A stretch of DNA of 64,000 bases, from NCBI GenBank assembly GCA_022600955.1, contig JAHZJK010000003.1, positions 141,972-205,971 of the forward strand. Direction: 5' to 3'. Made by a program: the position numbers and the translations under genes. The notes below the pieces were generated by a model that did not search any database, had not been told where the DNA came from, and saw only the letters and a list, made by a program, of their open reading frames with translations. The DNA is from Gammaproteobacteria bacterium. Its GTDB lineage: Bacteria; Pseudomonadota; Gammaproteobacteria; Steroidobacterales; Woeseiaceae. Position 1 is the stretch's first letter, and each line of letters opens with the position of its first letter. Below are positions 25,752 through 34,071 of this stretch, piece by piece.

Positions 25752-26537
25752 ATGTCAGATGATTCGATTTTGTATGAACGACGTGACGCTGTTGCAGTAA
25801 TCACGTTCAACCGACCGGATAAGCTTAATGCGTTCGACCTGCCAATGCTGGCCGAGCTTGACGCGGCCGTTGGGACTGCGGCTCAGGACCCGGAGGTTCG
25901 CGTCATCGTGTTTACAGGTGCTGGAGAAAAGGCTTTTGTTGCTGGAGGCGACATTTCGGATCTTGAATCCCGGCGGGGGCTCGATCACTACCTCGAATTC
26001 GCCGAGACAATCCACGGCGTCCTCCGCAGAATCGAAACTATGGACAAACCGACAATCGGCGCGATAAACGGATGGGCGTTGGGTGGCGGCGCGGAGCTAT
26101 TGCTATGTCTGGATATACGTCTCGTTGCAGAGAAAGCAAAAATCGGTGTACCGGAAATTACACTTGGCTTGTTTCCCGGCGCTGGAGGCTCGCAGCGACT
26201 AATTCGCCAGGTCTCATTGTGCAAAGCGAAAGAAATGATGTACATCGGCCGGCCGATAAGCGCGCAGGACGCATTAAGCATCGGCCTCATCAACCAGGTG
26301 TGTGCTGGTGAAGAACTAATGGCGGCAGCAATGGACATCGCAAATTCAATCGCGTCGAAATCGCCATTGACACTGAAGTTCTTGAAACGCGCTATAGGCG
26401 ATGGACTGGATATGCCTTTGCCCGCGAGTTTGCGTCACGAACAAGCGATGATTGGTTTGGTTCAGGACAGCCACGATGCGCATGAAGGCTGCAAAGCTTT
26501 CCTCGAAAAACGCGATGCAAAGTTCGAGGGGCGGTAG
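25752..26537 (+). CDS. Enoyl-CoA hydratase/isomerase
   Basis: 261 residues of crotonase fold: NRPDKLNAFDLPML (about 20-33), the oxyanion-hole segment AFVAGGDISDL (about 59-69), GWALGGGAELLL (about 103-114) and PEITLGLFPGAGGSQRL (about 132-148), where the Glu of PEITLGL and the second acidic position vary among hydratases and isomerases. It likely hydrates an enoyl-CoA made by the acyl-CoA dehydrogenase at 27756. It lies between E1 beta and E2. Confidence 0.9.
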   Translation: MSDDSILYERRDAVAVITFNRPDKLNAFDLPMLAELDAAVGTAAQDPEVRVIVFTGAGEKAFVAGGDISDLESRRGLDHYLEFAETIHGVLRRIETMDKPTIGAINGWALGGGAELLLCLDIRLVAEKAKIGVPEITLGLFPGAGGSQRLIRQVSLCKAKEMMYIGRPISAQDALSIGLINQVCAGEELMAAAMDIANSIASKSPLTLKFLKRAIGDGLDMPLPASLRHEQAMIGLVQDSHDAHEGCKAFLEKRDAKFEGR

Positions 26538-26543
26538 CACGAA

Positions 26544-27737
26544 ATGTCGGGAAATATAGTGATGCCCAAGCTGGGGCTGACCATGACCGAGGGCACAGTT
26601 TCTGAGTGGAATGTTGCGATCGGTAGTGAAGTGGCCAAGGGCGATGTAATGTTCTCTATCGAAACCGACAAGATCGTCACTGAGGTGGAAGCAAGGGACG
26701 AGGGGAGAATCCTCGAGATTCTCGTCGCCGAGGGTGAAACGGTCGATGTCGGCGTGGTTGTCGCAAAATGGACCGGTCCGACGGCATCGATGGATGTCGA
26801 ATCCACGAGCGAAAGTGAGTCGGCAGCTACGCCGGATAGCTCAGTAAGTGCTGCAGCCGCAACCGAGGTCGTGGCGGCAGGCGGCAGAGTCAAATCCTCA
26901 CCGTCTGCAAGACGGCTGGCCAAAGAGCACGGAATTCAGTTGGAAAATGTCGTTGGCACTGGTCCGGGCGGTCGCATACAGCAGACTGATGTCGAGCTTC
27001 TTATGAAAGGTGCGATCGTACGACCGGCAGAGCCGCAAGTTGAAGAACCGCCCACTGTCCGTCCTGCGACTCGACTCGAGAAATATGTCGCGTCACGCTT
27101 GCAGCATTCGAAACAGACGATTCCGCACTTTTACGTGCACGCAAATGCCGACTTGACGGATCTCTTGGCGATGAGGGAGCAAATGAAAGCGGAGGCTCCT
27201 GTCGAGCCGCCGCCCAGTGTGAATGATTTCATCATTCTCGCGACGGCTCGGGCGATGTCGGCGCAACCGGCTTTGAACTCCGTATGGCAGGATGATGAAA
27301 TCCTGCAGATGGCCAGCGTTGATATTGGCATGGTCGTCGATACTGAAAATGGACTGCATATTCCCGTACTGCGTGACGTCTCGAACTGTAGCCTGTACGA
27401 CGTTGCGAGATCTTCACGAGCCCTGGGGAAAAGGGCGCGAGCGGGGGAACTGGACCTCGCGGAGATGCAGGGCGGGACAATGAGTATTTCTAATGTCGGA
27501 ATGATCGGACAGGTGTCGCTGGTACCGATCATTAATCCCGGCCAGTCCGCGATCGTAGGCGTCGGTGCACCGTCGGGCGTTTTTCGGCCGGACAAAGAAG
27601 GCAAACCACTGCTACGGCAGGAAGCGCCACTTGTACTGTCTTGCGATCATCGAATTTATGATGGCGTAATGGCGGCGAAACTTCTGTCGGCGATTTGCGC
27701 AGACCTGGCCAGTCCGGGAAAAATTCTAGGCGCCTAG
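26544..27737 (+). CDS. Dihydrolipoamide acyltransferase E2 (set 2)
   Basis: 397 residues with all three E2 parts: a lipoyl domain with Lys43 in ETDKIVTEV, an Ala/Val/Ser-rich linker, a peripheral-subunit-binding domain (SPSARRLAKEHGI, about 117-150) and a catalytic domain ending in DHRIYDG with His369 and Asp373. It transfers the acyl group from the E1 set 2 to CoA. No dihydrolipoamide dehydrogenase (E3) gene is seen in the window, so the complex must borrow one from elsewhere. Confidence 0.93.
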   Translation: MSGNIVMPKLGLTMTEGTVSEWNVAIGSEVAKGDVMFSIETDKIVTEVEARDEGRILEILVAEGETVDVGVVVAKWTGPTASMDVESTSESESAATPDSSVSAAAATEVVAAGGRVKSSPSARRLAKEHGIQLENVVGTGPGGRIQQTDVELLMKGAIVRPAEPQVEEPPTVRPATRLEKYVASRLQHSKQTIPHFYVHANADLTDLLAMREQMKAEAPVEPPPSVNDFIILATARAMSAQPALNSVWQDDEILQMASVDIGMVVDTENGLHIPVLRDVSNCSLYDVARSSRALGKRARAGELDLAEMQGGTMSISNVGMIGQVSLVPIINPGQSAIVGVGAPSGVFRPDKEGKPLLRQEAPLVLSCDHRIYDGVMAAKLLSAICADLASPGKILGA

Positions 27738-27755
27738 TCGCCCGTGGAGCAATAA

Positions 27756-28928
27756 ATGAACTTCGAGATTACCGAAGAGCAAGAATTAATGATCGAAACT
27801 GCGCGCAAAATAGGCGAAGAATTCGGCCTCGAATACTGGCGTAAGAAAGATGCTGCGAAAGAGTATCCCGGCGAGATGTGGCAAGCGATTTGCGATGCAG
27901 GATTTTGTGGAATTGCGATTGCGGAGGAACATGGCGGTTCCGGGCTCGGTATGATTGACGTCGCGATAGCCGTTGACGCGTTGTGTTCCAGCGGCGGCGG
28001 ATCCACGCTCAGTCAGATATTCATGTTAAATCCGATCTTCGGTGGGATCAGTATTTCGTTATACGGCAGCGACGAAATGAAACGGTCATTGTTGCCCAGA
28101 TTGGTGAGCGGGGATGCATCCTTTGCAATGGGCCTTACGGAGCCAGATGCAGGTACCAATACGTTGGAAATGCGCAGTTTCGCGACTAAGGACGGCGATG
28201 GGTGGCGTCTCAACGGACAAAAGATATGGATCACCGCAGTCCCACAAGCGGACAAGATGTTGGTCGTCGCTAGAACGAGGAAACTCGAAGATGTTAGACG
28301 AAAGGTTGATGGGATCAGCTTGTTCATGATTGACGTTGATCGTGCTGGCTTGTCGCATCAGTCTATCGAAAAAGTCGGCACCAACACGCTTCCGTCCAGC
28401 TCGGTGTTCTTTGATAACGTCCGTATCGAGCCAGACGAGTTGATTGGTGAAGTTGACAACGGATTCCGTCAATTGCTCGACGTATTGAATACTGAGCGAA
28501 TTGTAACGACGTCTGGACTCATAGGTACTGCCGAACTCGCTATTAAGCTTGCCGTTGATTATTCGAGCACTCGAAAAGTCTTTGGCGACACACCGATAGG
28601 TTCATATCAATCGCTTCAATTTCCTCTTGCGGAAGCGAAGATTAGTTTGGAATGCGCCAGGCTTATGAACTACAAGGCCGCAACGCTTTATGATCAGGGT
28701 TTGCCGTACGGCAGTGAGGCGAATATGGCGAAATGGATTGCGGGGAAGGCGGCCGCGCAGGCGACGGATAGGGCAATGCAAACCATGGGTGGTATGGGCT
28801 ACGCTAAGGAATATCACGTAGAGCGATTGTGGCGTGACGCGCGGTTGTTCCGAATTGCGCCTGTGTCCGAAGAAATGGTTTTGAATTTCGTTGCACAGCA
28901 TGACCTCGGTATGCCTCGATCGTATTGA
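27756..28928 (+). CDS. Acyl-CoA dehydrogenase
   Basis: 390 residues, normal length. It has the FAD/substrate signature AMGLTEPDAGTNT (about 125-137), a central GFRQLLDVLNTERI segment, MQTMGGMGYAKEYHVERLWRDAR and the end QHDLGMPRSY. At the usual YEG position of the catalytic Glu the sequence reads RIAPVSEEM, so the base is either one of the following Glu residues or lies elsewhere. It would introduce a 2,3 double bond into an acyl-CoA. It follows E2 by 18 bases. Confidence 0.9.
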   Translation: MNFEITEEQELMIETARKIGEEFGLEYWRKKDAAKEYPGEMWQAICDAGFCGIAIAEEHGGSGLGMIDVAIAVDALCSSGGGSTLSQIFMLNPIFGGISISLYGSDEMKRSLLPRLVSGDASFAMGLTEPDAGTNTLEMRSFATKDGDGWRLNGQKIWITAVPQADKMLVVARTRKLEDVRRKVDGISLFMIDVDRAGLSHQSIEKVGTNTLPSSSVFFDNVRIEPDELIGEVDNGFRQLLDVLNTERIVTTSGLIGTAELAIKLAVDYSSTRKVFGDTPIGSYQSLQFPLAEAKISLECARLMNYKAATLYDQGLPYGSEANMAKWIAGKAAAQATDRAMQTMGGMGYAKEYHVERLWRDARLFRIAPVSEEMVLNFVAQHDLGMPRSY

Positions 28929-28935
28929 AAAGGTA

Positions 28936-29142
28936 ATGAAAAAAGCGGTCTATAGCGTTCTAGTCATTCTTCCTCTTGTTCTGCTTCTTGCGGGAGTAGC
29001 AGGGCTGCTACCCGATCGCGTGACAAACGCAAGCATCGGCGGCGTTCCCTTGCCTATCATGCTGATCCTCGGTTTGCTCACTTGGTCAGTGTTACTTGCC
29101 TGGGTATATCTTCGAAATGAAGATCGTGGGGAGGACCGCTAG
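28936..29142 (+). CDS. Small two-helix membrane subunit paired with sodium:solute symporter
   Basis: 68 residues from ATG 28936 (AAAAGG just upstream). Two hydrophobic helices (about 5-24 and 33-57) end in WVYLRNEDRGEDR, a layout shared with the small DUF485/DUF4212/DUF3311-type partners of sodium:solute symporters. It ends 3 bases before the symporter start, so the two are probably one transport unit. Confidence 0.7.
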   Translation: MKKAVYSVLVILPLVLLLAGVAGLLPDRVTNASIGGVPLPIMLILGLLTWSVLLAWVYLRNEDRGEDR

Positions 29143-29145
29143 GCG

Positions 29146-30648
29146 ATGACCATCCCAATTCTGATTTTCATGCTGATCGTCGCCGTCACGCTCGGTATAA
29201 CCTACTGGGCTGCGAATCGTAGCACCGGAAGATCAGACTTTTACACTGCGGGAGGTCAGATTTCACCGCTGCAGAATGGTCTTGCGATAACGGGGGATTT
29301 CGTATCTGCAGCAGCGATACTCGGTTCAGTGGCATTGTTTTTCTCAGCTGGAATCGATGCGGCAATCTTCTACGTTAGTCCGTTGGTGGGGCTTGGACTG
29401 TTACTTATTTTCGTTGTAAAACCGCTGCGCGAGTGTGGGAAATATACCGTGGGTGATGTCCTGTCGGTGAAGTTGCCTGGCCGGTCAATTCGAATCTACA
29501 TGGCTATCTGTACGATAGTGCTTTCCGAGTTCTACATGGTTGCTCAACTGGTTGGGGCCGGGCATCTATTCTCTATAGTTTTCAGTGTCTCATACGAAAT
29601 CGCCGTTGCCGTGGTGGCTATATTGATAATGATCTATGTGGCATTCGGCGGGATGCTCGCAACAACATGGGTACAAATTGTCAAGGCGACGTTACTGTTA
29701 CTGGGTGTAGCCATTTTGGGAGGGCTGGCCGTTATCAAGTCAGGAGGACTTGGCGGGTTGCTAAGTGCAGCCGAACAGGCCTACGGCGGATCGCTTGGCT
29801 CATTCGGAGGGTCAGGCCTAAGTTTGTTTGCAGCAGCTTCGCTGTCAGTCGCAATTGTACTCGGCATGATGGGAATGCCTCATTTACTGATTCGTTTTCT
29901 TACAGTAAAAAACCCTGCGGCAGCGAGAAAGTCGGTTGTGATAACCGCCGTGCTAGTTGCCCTGGTGCTTGGTACGCTTCTTCTTATAGTAGGTCCAGCA
30001 ACGTTGGCCTACGTAAAAGGGGAAGCCGCGTTTCAAACGAGCGCCGGTGGAATCCAGGGTGGACGAAATATGATATTGCTCCATCTTTCGACAGCATTGG
30101 GCGGAGAAGTCCTTTTCGGTGTGATTACCGCAGTTACGTTTTCGACAATTCTCGCCGTTGTCGCTGGCCTGACGATCGCAATGGCATCGAGCGCATCCTA
30201 CGATATATATGCGACGATAACGGGCAACACAGAATCTACCGATGAGCGGTTCGAGCTAAAGATATTTCGGGGAGCCGTAATCCTGTTCGTGGCAGTTGCG
30301 GCGATATTGTCAGTCGCGCTGCAAGATCAGAACATCGCGTATTTATCCGCATTCGCGTTCGGGATCGCCGCGAGTACTAATTTTCCGATCTTGATTCTGG
30401 CTCTGTATTGGTCGCGACTTACAAAACGCGGCGCGCTGGCGGGCGGATCCGCCGGGCTTTTGTCTGCGCTGCTTCTGCTCGTAGTCGGGCCAACAATTTG
30501 GGTTCAGCTTTTGGGGAATGACGCGCCATTGTTTCCAACCGACTATTCAACCCTGATTTCTACACCAATCGCATTTATTTTCGCGTACTTGTTTTCAGTT
30601 TCTGGAAAATCGTCCGCCGCATTGGCGAACAGCGAGACAGATAATTGA
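29146..30648 (+). CDS. Sodium:solute symporter family permease
   Basis: 500 residues with about 13 hydrophobic segments. The start ITYWAANRSTGRSDFYTAGG and ALAITGDFVSAAAILG-type segment in TM1-TM2 are like the acetate/short-chain carboxylate permease ActP branch. It probably takes up a carboxylate with Na+ in the inner membrane and so complements the TonB receptor at 3183. It overlaps the next SDR start by 4 bases. Confidence 0.88.
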   Translation: MTIPILIFMLIVAVTLGITYWAANRSTGRSDFYTAGGQISPLQNGLAITGDFVSAAAILGSVALFFSAGIDAAIFYVSPLVGLGLLLIFVVKPLRECGKYTVGDVLSVKLPGRSIRIYMAICTIVLSEFYMVAQLVGAGHLFSIVFSVSYEIAVAVVAILIMIYVAFGGMLATTWVQIVKATLLLLGVAILGGLAVIKSGGLGGLLSAAEQAYGGSLGSFGGSGLSLFAAASLSVAIVLGMMGMPHLLIRFLTVKNPAAARKSVVITAVLVALVLGTLLLIVGPATLAYVKGEAAFQTSAGGIQGGRNMILLHLSTALGGEVLFGVITAVTFSTILAVVAGLTIAMASSASYDIYATITGNTESTDERFELKIFRGAVILFVAVAAILSVALQDQNIAYLSAFAFGIAASTNFPILILALYWSRLTKRGALAGGSAGLLSALLLLVVGPTIWVQLLGNDAPLFPTDYSTLISTPIAFIFAYLFSVSGKSSAALANSETDN

Positions 30649-31424
30649 AAGACAAACCAGATCTCGATGGACGTTTGGCCGTAGTAACCGGTGGGGCTAG
30701 CGGGATCGGTCTTGCTTGCGTTCGAAAATTCATTGGTTGCGGCGCAGAGGTAATCGTTATCGATCGCAACGAGGACTCTTCGGAGATTCTCGAAGACATT
30801 GGTGTTGGTGTGCATGTCGCGGATATTTCTGATGCTGAGCTCGTGGCGAGCTTGGGGCAGAAAATCAGGACTGACAGGCGTGTTCCCGACATTCTCGTCA
30901 CCTGCGCGGGAAACTTGCAACGGACGCTTCCCCCGGATGAATTGAGCTGGTCGGACTGGGATCGAATTATTCGAATTCATCTCCGCGGCACCTATGCGTG
31001 CTGCAAGACATTCGGAACAATGATGGCAGAGAAGGGCGAGGGATCGATTGTGACAGTATCGTCCGTTATGGGATTGAGGTCGGGCCCCTTACACGCCTAT
31101 GGACCTGCGAAAGCGGGAATTATCCATCTGACGAAAACGCTGGCTGCTGAATGGGGATTGAACGGCGTGCGAGTAAACGCCGTTGCGCCTGGTTTTACTC
31201 GAACGCCCGCAGTTGAAAAGGGCTTGGATGACGGAACGATTGATATGAGTTTGGTCGCAGAAAACACGACAATGAAGCGGTTTGTTGAGCCATCCGAAAT
31301 AGCCGACGCGATCAATTTCCTCGTTGGGCCTGCAGCGGCCGCAGTAACCGGAGTGGTCCTGCCCGTTGACGCGGGATACATGGTGGCTTCCGACTGGGGT
31401 GTATTCGGTGGGCTGCGCAACTGA
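30645..31424 (+). CDS. Short-chain dehydrogenase/reductase
   Basis: 259 residues from TTG 30645, overlapping the symporter stop (TTGA). Motifs: TGGASGIGLA (about 15-24), CAGN in place of NNAG, catalytic Ser in VSSVMGLRSG and YGPAK (Tyr about 150), and the C-terminal VTGVVLPVDAGYM. It likely acts as a 3-hydroxyacyl-CoA or alcohol dehydrogenase. It is the last gene of block A before the mobile-element scar. Confidence 0.87.
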   Translation: MKDKPDLDGRLAVVTGGASGIGLACVRKFIGCGAEVIVIDRNEDSSEILEDIGVGVHVADISDAELVASLGQKIRTDRRVPDILVTCAGNLQRTLPPDELSWSDWDRIIRIHLRGTYACCKTFGTMMAEKGEGSIVTVSSVMGLRSGPLHAYGPAKAGIIHLTKTLAAEWGLNGVRVNAVAPGFTRTPAVEKGLDDGTIDMSLVAENTTMKRFVEPSEIADAINFLVGPAAAAVTGVVLPVDAGYMVASDWGVFGGLRN

Positions 31425-31699
31425 GCTTTGGTGGAACATATGTAAATCCATCGGACTGCAAACTGATAGACATAGGTCTGGATCGCCTCCGAATAATTGC
31501 GCCGACGCATACAATAATGGATCGACTCATCGCTGCAGCTGCATGGAATGAGCCCCAGTCGCTTGAGCAAGCGCTGCTCGTTGCCGAGTCACAGGCCGAT
31601 GTCTATGACCAATGCTATGCAGAGAGCTAGTTTGCGCCTAATATTGGATCACGTTGCATATTAATGGACTAACTTCGAATTAGGTTGTCGAATGCTACC
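31425..31699. other. Gap before parDE: no firm gene
   Basis: Between the block A SDR and the parDE promoter there is only a 37-codon open frame on the plus strand (31517-31630, MDRLIAAAAWNEPQSLEQ at its start) without a clear ribosome site or known homology. It may be the tail of a lost gene. No hairpin terminator was found after the SDR. Confidence 0.35.
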
Positions 31700-31730
31700 T
31701 TGACATATGGTGCAATTGTGGTGTAATAAT
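31700..31730 (+). promoter_or_regulatory. Sigma-70-type promoter of parDE
   Basis: TTGACA at 31700-31705 and TAATAAT at 31724-31730 with an 18-base spacer, 31 bases before the antitoxin start. The AATG-CAT-CATT inverted repeat just after the -10 box could be the antitoxin's own operator. Confidence 0.6.
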
Positions 31731-31760
31731 GCATCATTTGAATTATTTGGAGAGCACGCC

Positions 31761-32003
31761 ATGTCACGACAAAGCATCTCCTTCACCGACCCCAACACCG
31801 CGTGGCTCAGGCATAAGGTGGACGTTGAAGGCGAATACAAGAGCAACAGCGAAGCTGTCAACGATTTGATCCGCAAGGCACGTGAAATCGAGTTTGTCCG
31901 TGCCCGGTTGATTCGCGCCGAACAAAGCGGGTTTTCGGCCATGACCGCCGACGAGATCCTGGCACAGTCCAAGGACGAGTTGCGGAAAAATGGGGAGCTA
32001 TAA
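31761..32003 (+). CDS. parD: ParD-family antitoxin
   Basis: 80 residues from ATG 31761 with GGAGAG upstream. The N-terminal half (SISFTDPNTAWLRHKV to AVNDLIRKAREIE) is a ribbon-helix-helix DNA-binding domain and the C-terminal helix (ADEILAQSKDELRKNG) would wrap the toxin. It overlaps the toxin gene by 14 bases. ParD neutralises ParE and represses the operon with it. Confidence 0.87.
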   Translation: MSRQSISFTDPNTAWLRHKVDVEGEYKSNSEAVNDLIRKAREIEFVRARLIRAEQSGFSAMTADEILAQSKDELRKNGEL

Positions 32004-32277
32004 GCTCAGTGAAGATGCGAAAGCCGATCTAATCCGTATTCACCAACACGGTATTCGTCGGTTTGGAGAAGCTCAGGGCGACAAATATTATTACGCATTA
32101 GTTGATCGTTTCGAACAACTTGCCGAGCAGCCGCTGTTATACCAAGCGGTTGATGAGTTCCGCAAAGGTTACCGACGCAGCGTGTGCGGTGTAGATAGTA
32201 TCTATTATCGAATCGACGGGGATGTCGTCGAAATCATGGCAATCATTGGTCAGCAAGATGCTGACAAGTGGCTTTAG
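31990..32277 (+). CDS. parE: ParE-family toxin (RelE/ParE superfamily)
   Basis: 95 residues: YKLSEDAKADLIRIHQHG (about 4-21), DRFEQLAEQPLLYQ, then RRSVCGVDSIYYRIDGDVVEIMAIIGQQD, the usual ParE core. Known ParE toxins block DNA gyrase; the mechanism here is by family only. The pair sits next to an IS256 remnant between two catabolic blocks, a typical place for a mobile stabilisation module. Confidence 0.88.
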   Translation: MGSYKLSEDAKADLIRIHQHGIRRFGEAQGDKYYYALVDRFEQLAEQPLLYQAVDEFRKGYRRSVCGVDSIYYRIDGDVVEIMAIIGQQDADKWL

Positions 32278-32497
32278 TGCGCGGTGCCCGTCCGTCCCGC
32301 GGATCACCTGTTCTCGACGACAATTCTATAGTTTGAAAGTCAATTGTAATTCCGACAATTTTCCGACATCAGTCATGCTTTGTTGTGCATAATCCTGCAA
32401 TATGTGCAACGAACGCCGTCTTTTAGACCTTACTTATCAATTACTTACAGCTGCATTCGGAGCTTCGAACCAGGCGCCCGGACTTAGATGAGCGAAA
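32278..32497. other. Gene-free scar between parE and transposase remnant
   Basis: About 220 bases with stops in all frames. It has several AT-rich stretches (for example around 32335-32420) but no terminal inverted repeat matching the one after the transposase could be found, so the left end of the IS element appears to be lost. Confidence 0.4.
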
Positions 32498-32965
32498 GCG
32501 AAAATTCAACTCTGTATCGTGCACATGATGCGCAACAGTCTGAACTTCGTCGCCTGGAAAGACCGCAAAAAAGTGGCTGCCGATCTGAAGCGTATTTATC
32601 AATCCGCGACCGTTGATGACGCTGAAGCCGAGCTCGAGGCCTTTTGCGCAACGTGGGACGCCAAGTTCCCGTCCATCGGCCTGATGTGGCGCCGCCACTG
32701 GCCGAACCTGATTACGATATTCGATTACCCGCCAGAGATCCGCAAAGTGATTTACACCACCAATGCGATCGAATCGCTGAACAGCGTAATCCGAAAATCG
32801 GTCAGGAAGCGCAAGCTCTTTCCCAGCGACACGGCGGCTTTGAAAGTGGTATACCTGTCTGCGATGGAGGCATCGAAGCGCTGGAAACGTCCGGTCAGGG
32901 ACTGGAAAAATGCACTTAACCAGTTCGCCATTCAGTACGACGGCGAATTGAATCTACAATCATGA
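32498..32965 (+). pseudogene. IS256-family (mutator-type) transposase, C-terminal remnant
   Basis: The open stretch reads KIQLCIVHMMRNSLNFVAW near its start and contains YTTNAIESLNSVIRKSVRKR and KRWKRPVRDWKNALNQF, hallmarks of the C-terminal part of mutator-type transposases, which are about 400 residues long. Only about 150 residues remain, preceded by an in-frame TGA (32489-32491) and unrelated sequence. The DDE domain's first acidic residues are gone, so it cannot transpose by itself. Confidence 0.87.
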
Positions 32966-32971
32966 AGTGGC

Positions 32972-32997
32972 GCTTACACAGTTAAATGCACAGACTC
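32972..32997. repeat. Probable right terminal repeat of the IS256 remnant
   Basis: The stretch starting GCTTACACAGTTAAATGCAC just after the transposase stop has the form of the right end of IS256-type elements. No matching left end was located upstream, in keeping with a truncated element. Assignment is by resemblance only. Confidence 0.4.
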
Positions 32998-33033
32998 GAA
33001 AAGCGATCTGAAATAGCGCGGGCGCAGACGGAC

Positions 33034-34068
33034 TTACTCTAGGTGCCGTTCGAGGAACTCACTCACCTCCAAGAACAAATTCTCAGATTCCGGCGTTTCA
33101 GTCGCTATCAGATACCCGGCGTGGGACATACCTTCATATACGTGAAGTTCGGCAATAACTCCCGCCGCACGCAATTTCCGGTGCGTACGGGCGACATCAC
33201 TTAAGAACAGGTCGCGTGTGCCGGAAAAAAGAATCACCGGAGGAAACAGATCGAACTCTCCATAGATCGGCGAAACGAGCGGATTCTTCAAATTGTGCTT
33301 GCCAGCATACAACTTTGCCGCTGCCCCGAGCAGGCCGTCGTAAGTGATCAGGATCCGGTCTAATCCTTCGTTTGTATATAGAGTATCGCCCGTCTTGGTA
33401 AGGTCAGCCCAAGGTGTACCGGCAAATACGGCACCAGGCATCGGTAATAAGAGGTCACGAATCTGTTGGGTTGCCGCCAATGCAAGCCCGCCGCCTGCAG
33501 ATGTTCCACCAATGGCGATCGATCTTGCATCATAAGATTCCAGTAGTTTTTTGTAAACCGATACAACGTCCTCTACTGCTGCGGGGAACGGCGAGAACGG
33601 TGGCATTCTATAGTCTACGGACAAAACCGGGATTCCTACTCGGCTTGCGATCAGTATGGCCTCGCTAATGCTTCCTTTGCCTCCACCAAAAACGTAAGCG
33701 CCTCCGTGCAAATGTAAAAAGATCTTTTTCCGGTTTCTTTTGGAAACAACGTGAGGCGTGACCCGGTAAACGTCAATTGCTGAAATTTTGTCACTGACTA
33801 CGTCGACCGGATACTCATCAAGCATGTCCTCGACAGCTGATAACCCCCGCTCCTCTACATCTTGAATTTTGGCTAGCCACTCCATTTCGGTCGCGGGTGG
33901 TATTGATGCGGCAACTGCCTTCTCGTGGGGCCAATTCTCGATAGACCTTCTCAGCTCTTCGCTCGCTGCGGTTGGAAGTGGTGCCACGGAAATAGCCGAT
34001 TCATCGTGCGCGATTGAATCAAGCATGCATCCGAAGCAAATGCTCAGGAAGATTAGTTGCTTTCTCAT
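33034..34068 (-). CDS. Exported alpha/beta-hydrolase (hormone-sensitive-lipase family esterase)
   Basis: 344 residues with a short N-terminal hydrophobic leader (about 4-20). The oxyanion motif LHLHGGAYVFGGG (about 117-129), the nucleophile elbow GGTSAGGG (Ser about 194), the acid in GTRDLFLSD and the His in GMSHAGYL complete a catalytic triad. Family members hydrolyse short acyl or acetyl esters. Beside a rhamnosidase locus it could deacylate rhamnosides in the periplasm; this is inference. It follows the SDR by 3 bases. Confidence 0.87.
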   Translation of the reverse strand: MRKQLIFLSICFGCMLDSIAHDESAISVAPLPTAASEELRRSIENWPHEKAVAASIPPATEMEWLAKIQDVEERGLSAVEDMLDEYPVDVVSDKISAIDVYRVTPHVVSKRNRKKIFLHLHGGAYVFGGGKGSISEAILIASRVGIPVLSVDYRMPPFSPFPAAVEDVVSVYKKLLESYDARSIAIGGTSAGGGLALAATQQIRDLLLPMPGAVFAGTPWADLTKTGDTLYTNEGLDRILITYDGLLGAAAKLYAGKHNLKNPLVSPIYGEFDLFPPVILFSGTRDLFLSDVARTHRKLRAAGVIAELHVYEGMSHAGYLIATETPESENLFLEVSEFLERHLE

Positions 34069-34071
34069 GAT

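Noticed and set aside
31517..31630. Small plus-strand open frame of 37 codons before parDE
   Set aside because: No ribosome site, no homology recognised and no coupling to neighbours; it may be a gene tail but cannot be supported as a gene.
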